DNA of 64,000 bases from Robertmurraya massiliosenegalensis JC6 (GTDB lineage: Bacteria > Bacillota > Bacilli > Bacillales > Cytobacillaceae): NCBI RefSeq assembly GCF_000311725.1, contig NZ_HE978511.1, positions 116,610-180,609 of the forward strand, in the 5' to 3' direction. This document shows positions 59,883 to 64,000 of this stretch, one piece after another. A program made the translations under genes and the position numbers. Numbering within the stretch: the stretch's first letter is position 1; the number at the start of each line of letters is the position of its first letter. Under the pieces are notes generated by a model. That model searched no databases. It worked only from the letters and a program-made list of their open reading frames with translations, and was not told the origin of the DNA.

Positions 59883-60569
59883 TTGAAACTATTAATTATA
59901 GAGGATGATTCCTACCTTTCAGACACGATTAAAGAAACGACTGAGAACTTGTTCGATGTCGAACAAGCCTTTGACGGCGAAGAAGGGCTTTATTTAGCAG
60001 AACAAAATATTTATGACTGCATTATTCTTGATATCATGCTTCCACATATGAATGGCTATGAAATCCTTCAACAATTACGAAAAAAACAAATCTTTACTCC
60101 AGTGGTCATGTTAACCGCAAAGGATGGAATTGATGATAAAATTCAAGGATTTAAGGTTGGAGCCGATGATTATTTAGTCAAACCCTTCCATCGTGAAGAG
60201 CTATTATTGCGCTTGGAGGCAATTGTTAGAAGAACCGGAGCGGAATTTAGAGAAAACAGCCTTTCTTTTAAAGAGTTAAAATTAAATGTTATCAATAGAA
60301 CAGCCTCTATCAAAGGGGAACTTATTAAATTAAACGGAAAACAATTCGACCTGCTTGAGTATTTAATGAACAATAAAAACACGATTTTAACGAAAGAACA
60401 AATCTTTGATCGAATTTGGGGATTCGAGTCAGATACTTCTACAACAGTTGTTGAAGTGTATGCTAGTAACTTACGAAAAACCTTGAAGCAATATCATTAT
60501 GATCACTATATTAAGACCTTTCGGGGCTTAGGTTATATGCTATCAGAAAATGGTGAAGGAAATGGGTAA
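59883..60569 (+). CDS. OmpR/PhoB-family response regulator
   Basis: 228 aa, TTG start 9 bases after AGGAG. Receiver domain (~1-115) with acidic pocket IIEDD (5-9), phospho-acceptor Asp50 in IILDIMLPHMNG, Thr near LTAKDG and Lys100 in DYLVKPF. DNA-binding winged helix (~130-225) with LNGKQFDLLEYLMNNK and WGFESDTSTTVVEVYASNLRK. Operon with the sensor kinase, overlapping by 20 bp. Target genes unknown. Confidence 0.93.
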   Translation: MKLLIIEDDSYLSDTIKETTENLFDVEQAFDGEEGLYLAEQNIYDCIILDIMLPHMNGYEILQQLRKKQIFTPVVMLTAKDGIDDKIQGFKVGADDYLVKPFHREELLLRLEAIVRRTGAEFRENSLSFKELKLNVINRTASIKGELIKLNGKQFDLLEYLMNNKNTILTKEQIFDRIWGFESDTSTTVVEVYASNLRKTLKQYHYDHYIKTFRGLGYMLSENGEGNG

Positions 60570-61854
60570 AAGACAAATATTCAAAAGACAACAAATCAAT
60601 TTTATGATTCTTAATTTAATTGCTTTTACAATTATTTTTTCTATATTTGGAATTATCGTCTTCAGCCAGGTTCAACGTACATTGTTCTCACAAACGGACG
60701 AAGAGCTTATGCGTTTTAAGGAAATGTTGGAAGAACAAGCTGTGACTGAATTCAGACTACCTAGCTCAAATATGAATCTCCCACCTAATGAAAGATTAAG
60801 AAATGAACCAAATCCTCGAATTATCGTCTTAAATTGGAATAGTTCTGGGAAAATCATGAATGAAAATCGAATGGGTACGTTGTTTTATGAAAGTTATTTA
60901 CAAGATTATCAATTAGATACCAGTACAGTAGATACGATCACGAATATGTCCGTTAACGATGCTTATAATTTCCGTTATCTATTATTTAAAGACGTCAACG
61001 AAAATGATGAGATTGCCTATACTCAGTTAATGATTAATATTGATGCTGAAAAAACAATCATTGAGCATTTTGGAGAACTTCTTATCATATGCTCATCTAT
61101 CTTTATTATCCTGTCCATTTCAGCTAGCTATTTTCTCTCGAAAAAAATGATGAATCCGATCATTCATTCTTGGAATAAACAAACAGAATTTGTTGAAAAT
61201 GCTTCACACGAACTTAGAACACCGTTAACCATTATCCAAAACAAATTAGAGCTACTGCTCACTAACCCACATGAGAAGATTATGGACAAATTTGAGAACA
61301 TCGCACTCAGTCTATCTGAAACCCGGAGGCTAACCAAGCTTACAACAGATTTACTGACATTAGCACGAGCAGATGCTTCCGAAACAGAACTTGTTAAAAC
61401 AGCGATCATGGTGGACGACTTTATTGAAAAGATTTGTGAACCCTATATTGAAATTGCTGAATCTCAAAATAAGCACTTTTCATTAAATTTAAATACTAAA
61501 ACAACCATAGAAGCAGATGAAACTCGACTTCATCAATTATTCGTCATTTTACTTGATAACGCATTAAAATATACTGGTCATGGTGACTACATCAAAATAC
61601 AATCATCCGTTTCTGATAATAAAATCGTTATTGATGTAATGGATACAGGAGTTGGCATTAAAGAAGAAAATAAAAATCTTATATTTGAACGATTCTACAG
61701 AGAAGATCAAGCTCGTTCTAGAGAAACTGGCGGCAGTGGACTTGGACTTTCCATTGCTCAATGGATCGTTAAAAAACATAATGGTTCCATTTCAGCGTCA
61801 CAAAATCATCCAAAAGGCACGACTTTCACCATAAAATTACCGATTCAAGGATAA
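60550..61854 (+). CDS. Membrane sensor histidine kinase
   Basis: 434 aa (or 430 from the second ATG at 60562). TM1 ~17-38 (MILNLIAFTIIFSIFGIIVF), an outside sensor of ~130 residues, TM2 ~178-198 (LLIICSSIFIILSISASYFL). HisKA domain with ENASHELRTPLTIIQNKLEL (phospho-His ~224) and HATPase domain with N box LHQLFVILLDNALKYTGHG, G1 DTGVGI and G2 GGSGLGLSIAQWIV. It pairs with the response regulator upstream. The signal is unknown. Confidence 0.93.
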   Translation: MVKEMGKRQIFKRQQINFMILNLIAFTIIFSIFGIIVFSQVQRTLFSQTDEELMRFKEMLEEQAVTEFRLPSSNMNLPPNERLRNEPNPRIIVLNWNSSGKIMNENRMGTLFYESYLQDYQLDTSTVDTITNMSVNDAYNFRYLLFKDVNENDEIAYTQLMINIDAEKTIIEHFGELLIICSSIFIILSISASYFLSKKMMNPIIHSWNKQTEFVENASHELRTPLTIIQNKLELLLTNPHEKIMDKFENIALSLSETRRLTKLTTDLLTLARADASETELVKTAIMVDDFIEKICEPYIEIAESQNKHFSLNLNTKTTIEADETRLHQLFVILLDNALKYTGHGDYIKIQSSVSDNKIVIDVMDTGVGIKEENKNLIFERFYREDQARSRETGGSGLGLSIAQWIVKKHNGSISASQNHPKGTTFTIKLPIQG

Positions 61855-61883
61855 GAAATCACGAAATTAGTGGTTTCTTTTTT
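61855..61883 (+). terminator. Terminator of the two-component genes
   Basis: AGAAATCAC pairs with GTGGTTTCT around GAAATTA, followed by TTTTTTG. Confidence 0.85.
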
Positions 61884-62182
61884 GTTTAGCATAATACGTC
61901 TGATAGGTAAAGAGGAAGAGATTAGACTGTAACGTCACTGTTTATTGATACCTACGCACTATTTGGAGAAAATTCAGATTCTTCGAAAGGATAAGCCATG
62001 CTATGGAATTACAAAAAACAACAGAGAAAAATAGTAACAGAAAACTGCGCAATAACAAGGGTCTGTCAGGCAGCGTTTTATCGTAAACTAAAAGAAGTGG
62101 ATAAAGATAATTTACAATAATTAGAAACATTTTTTACAAGTGACCCTCATTCCTCGAATCGTTTCTATCCCTCTTCAAGGGC
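61884..62182. other. Intergenic stretch with a weak small frame
   Basis: About 300 bp. On the plus strand a frame of ~40 codons starting near 61997 after AAAGGA reads MLWNYKKQQRKIVTENCAI then continues with Arg/Lys-rich sequence to about 62120. It could be a small gene or a decayed fragment. Nothing else is evident. Confidence 0.3.
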
Positions 62183-62560
62183 TTATTTTGATGTAATTCT
62201 TAAAAAATAGCCATCTGGGTCTATTATTTTGAATCCTCTCATCTCCCAAGGATACTGTTCCACTTCAACTTCGATTGGATAATTATATTTACAACAACGT
62301 TCATACACCCTCTCTAGTTCATCGACGACAATAATGAATTCAACCCCCTTCCCCTTCATATTCACTTCCGTGTTTCTACTAAAATAATGTTTTTCATCAA
62401 GAACACTAACTGAAGTTACTAATAAGGAAAAACAATCATAATTAAATCTTCCAGAACGTTCATTTCTTCCAAACAACTGTAAACCAATAATATTTTGATA
62501 AAACGTTAGCGATTCTTCAATATCTTTCACATATAATTCTACTCTAAAAAGTACGGTCAT
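62183..62560 (-). CDS. VOC/glyoxalase-family protein
   Basis: 125 aa, ATG after GGAGGAG. First half: FRVELYVKDIEESLTFYQNI then GLQLFGRNERSGRFNYDCFS. Second half: GVEFIIVVDELERVYERCCK then YPWEMRGFKIIDPDGYFLRI. The two beta-alpha-beta-beta-beta halves and a C-terminal Asp-Pro-Asp-Gly loop are typical. Bleomycin-resistance or lyase activity cannot be deduced. Confidence 0.85.
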   Translation of the reverse strand: MTVLFRVELYVKDIEESLTFYQNIIGLQLFGRNERSGRFNYDCFSLLVTSVSVLDEKHYFSRNTEVNMKGKGVEFIIVVDELERVYERCCKYNYPIEVEVEQYPWEMRGFKIIDPDGYFLRITSK

Positions 62561-62915
62561 CTATTTCTCCTCCAATTCTTTTTGAATATATTGCTTAAAT
62601 TTCACCATAGCTATAATGTCAAGGAATGAACCGATAGACAAAATCGTAAACCCCCATTTCTAACCTACCACTTCTCAATAAGAAATAAAATGCCTGATTT
62701 AGGGAGCGAAAAGTACAGTCACACACTTCTTGTATAGCCATAACCGTGATATAAGGGTAAAAGCCGGCTTCTAGGTTTTTACAAATAACCACAATCTATA
62801 CAAAAAAACAGAGTTTACTAAAATTATATTGACTTATAACGTAATTTTTATTACTTTTAAAAGTAACACAACATCTATCAATTATTTAGTAAATAAATAT
62901 AGGGTGGGATATGAA
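62561..62915. other. Intergenic stretch upstream of the alpha/beta hydrolase
   Basis: 355 bp. It contains GAGCGAAAAGTAC near 62703, the complement of part of the dispersed repeat (GTACTTTTCGC), but no other block of it. The long open frame from 62829 extends the hydrolase N-terminally without a ribosome site. No clear promoter or hairpin seen. Confidence 0.4.
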
Positions 62916-63647
62916 ATGAATATTCGAACAGGTACAGTTGAGCATGATGGAGTAAACATACACTTCACAGAGGTAAACCGTCATTTAGAAGGAACACCTT
63001 TCGTTATCATTCCTGGACTTAGTGAATCAGCAGACGACTATACCCCTTTCATTGATATGCTATCTCCAAGACATACGGTTATCATCACACTTCGAGGTCG
63101 TGGAGCAAGTAGTAGTCCGGAAACAGGCTATACACTGTCAGATCATGTAAATGATATTTGTGCGATTATCCAGCATCTAAATTTAGAAAAATATGTTCTT
63201 TTTGGCTTTTCAAGAGGCGTCTCATATACGATTGGGTTTGCTCTTCAGAACACAACTTCTTTAAGAGGCTTAATCATTGGAGATTATCCTGCGATACATA
63301 GTGCGTTACCTCCTGGCTGGGCAGAGTTTTATTTAACACTTCCCCCTTGGAGAGGAAAACCTATTCTTGAGCGCATAACGAAAACAGCCTTAATTGGAAT
63401 CGAACGAGATTCTTCTGAAGTATTCTTTTGGGAAGAGTTGCATAACATTACTTGTCCCGCACTAATTATTCAAGGGGGGATGAAAGGATCCATATTATCT
63501 TCTGAAGATGGAAAGAGATACTTGAAAAATTTGCCGAATGCGGAATGGACCGTTTTCAAAGAATCAGACCATAATATTTTTGAACCAGATGTGACAACAT
63601 TCATTGAAACGATTGATAATTTCCTAATAAATAAAGTAGGTGTCTAA
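62916..63647 (+). CDS. Alpha/beta hydrolase
   Basis: 243 aa from the ATG at 62916, 7 bases after GGGTGGG. Oxyanion loop IPGLSESADDYTPF, nucleophile elbow FGFSRGVSYTIGFA (Ser about residue 99), acid region CPALIIQGGMKGSIL and catalytic His in ESDHNIFEPD. The triad is therefore complete. It overlaps the next gene by 8 bp. The substrate is unknown. Confidence 0.87.
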   Translation: MNIRTGTVEHDGVNIHFTEVNRHLEGTPFVIIPGLSESADDYTPFIDMLSPRHTVIITLRGRGASSSPETGYTLSDHVNDICAIIQHLNLEKYVLFGFSRGVSYTIGFALQNTTSLRGLIIGDYPAIHSALPPGWAEFYLTLPPWRGKPILERITKTALIGIERDSSEVFFWEELHNITCPALIIQGGMKGSILSSEDGKRYLKNLPNAEWTVFKESDHNIFEPDVTTFIETIDNFLINKVGV

Positions 63648-64000
63648 AATCGATAACATTAAATTGAATGTCCCCTTGTTAAAAAAGAGAGTACCTAATC
63701 TAACCAGTGCCGCCCGATCTGTAGGATTACGACCAGCTACAGTTTCAAATTTGTGTACGGGGAAAATTCCAGTTGGTCGATCTGAGGTTCGCACTCTTGT
63801 AGCTCTTGCAACATTAGCAAAATGTAGTCTTGATGAACTCGTCATACGTAATGAACCAATAACCATTCTCGAAACAAAAATTAAAGCAGTGGATTTATTT
63901 GCCCCAATTGCAAAAGGTGGAACAATTGGTCTCATTGCCCGTCCTGGAATGGGCCAATTAGTATTACTTGGTGAGATGTTACATCGATTTAAGGAAGATA
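63640..64000 (+). CDS. HTH protein with F1-ATPase-beta-like domain, partial
   Basis: Runs off the right edge. The GTG at 63640 overlaps the hydrolase stop. Residues ~8-70 are a helix-turn-helix (LKKRVPNLTSAARSVGLRPA then TVSNLCTGKIPVGRSEVRTL). From residue ~75 the sequence ETKIKAVDLFAPIAKGGTIG resembles the F1-ATPase beta subunit before its P-loop ([20 protein letters not shown] type). The P-loop position reads ARPGMGQLVLLGEML, so Lys and Thr of GxxGxGKT are replaced by Gln and Leu. It may bind but probably cannot hydrolyse ATP normally. Function unknown. Confidence 0.75.
   Translation, partial: MSKIDNIKLNVPLLKKRVPNLTSAARSVGLRPATVSNLCTGKIPVGRSEVRTLVALATLAKCSLDELVIRNEPITILETKIKAVDLFAPIAKGGTIGLIARPGMGQLVLLGEMLHRFKED

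Noticed and set aside
62829-62915. N-terminal extension of the alpha/beta hydrolase
   Set aside because: The frame is open, but there is no ribosome site at 62829, and a well-placed GGGTGGG precedes the ATG at 62916.
63624-63935. 103-aa open frame on the minus strand at the right edge
   Set aside because: It is antisense to the HTH/F1-beta-like gene, whose sequence is clearly coding on the plus strand.
1-64000. CRISPR array, rRNA, tRNA, prophage or intact IS
   Set aside because: No regular spacer-repeat array, no rRNA or tRNA sequences and no transposase, integrase or phage structural genes were seen in either strand.

Overview
The window is a piece of chromosome from a low-GC, endospore-forming member of the Bacillaceae (Bacillus sensu lato). 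The evidence is a CotD-type spore coat protein, two Spo0E-like phosphatases, an RsbR-type stress protein, HemAT, a YfiT-type bacillithiol transferase homologue, purine-rich AGGAGG ribosome binding sites, frequent GTG/TTG starts, and preQ1 and S-box riboswitches of the Bacillus type. I cannot name the species. I see no rRNA, tRNA, CRISPR array, prophage or intact insertion sequence.

Region 1 (1-10.4 kb): a CotD-like coat protein with a Gly/Pro-rich repeat tail; a divergent queuosine pair (transporter and QueF), each arm with its own preQ1-I riboswitch and terminator; an RMD1/DUF155 protein; a NERD protein bracketed by arrays of a 21-bp phased TTCCGGAA repeat; and a carboxynorspermidine/carboxyspermidine operon (dehydrogenase plus decarboxylase). 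That operon is preceded by a ~400-nt apparently structured leader ending in a terminator, which I could not match to a known riboswitch. Nitronate monooxygenase, an MBL-fold hydrolase and a divergent Spo0E-like protein follow.

Region 2 (10.4-26.3 kb): an S-box (SAM-I) riboswitch in front of an unknown 107-aa gene; a secreted M14 carboxypeptidase; a formate dehydrogenase operon (formate channel, large FDH, DUF1641, an HMA-like protein without CxxC, a 47-aa zinc-ribbon peptide, FdhD); a cysteine desulfurase; an MFS exporter; a LysM-NlpC/P60 wall hydrolase; a bd-type oxidase; and an ECF sigma/anti-sigma pair with its own ECF-type promoter.

Region 3 (26.4-40.6 kb, all minus strand): a reductive pyrimidine degradation cluster. 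PreT/PreA reduces uracil or thymine, dihydropyrimidinase opens the ring, a carbamoylase (frameshifted here in a T7 run) releases the beta-amino acid, an omega-aminotransferase and a CoA-acylating semialdehyde dehydrogenase finish the route, an NMT1-type ABC importer probably feeds it, and a PucR-type regulator lies upstream.

Region 4 (40.6-56 kb): HemAT, small sporulation and membrane proteins, and a patch of decaying genes (GDPD, P-loop kinase and adenine deaminase remnants). It also holds a DUF2087 regulator, an RsbR homologue, guanine deaminase, and a YcgR/YcgQ pair behind a near-consensus Zur box.

Region 5 (56-64 kb): PabA and a PabB-PabC fusion for p-aminobenzoate synthesis, an SDR protein, an OmpR-type two-component system, a VOC protein, an alpha/beta hydrolase, and at the right edge the start of an unusual protein joining an N-terminal HTH to an F1-ATPase-beta-like segment with a broken Walker A motif.
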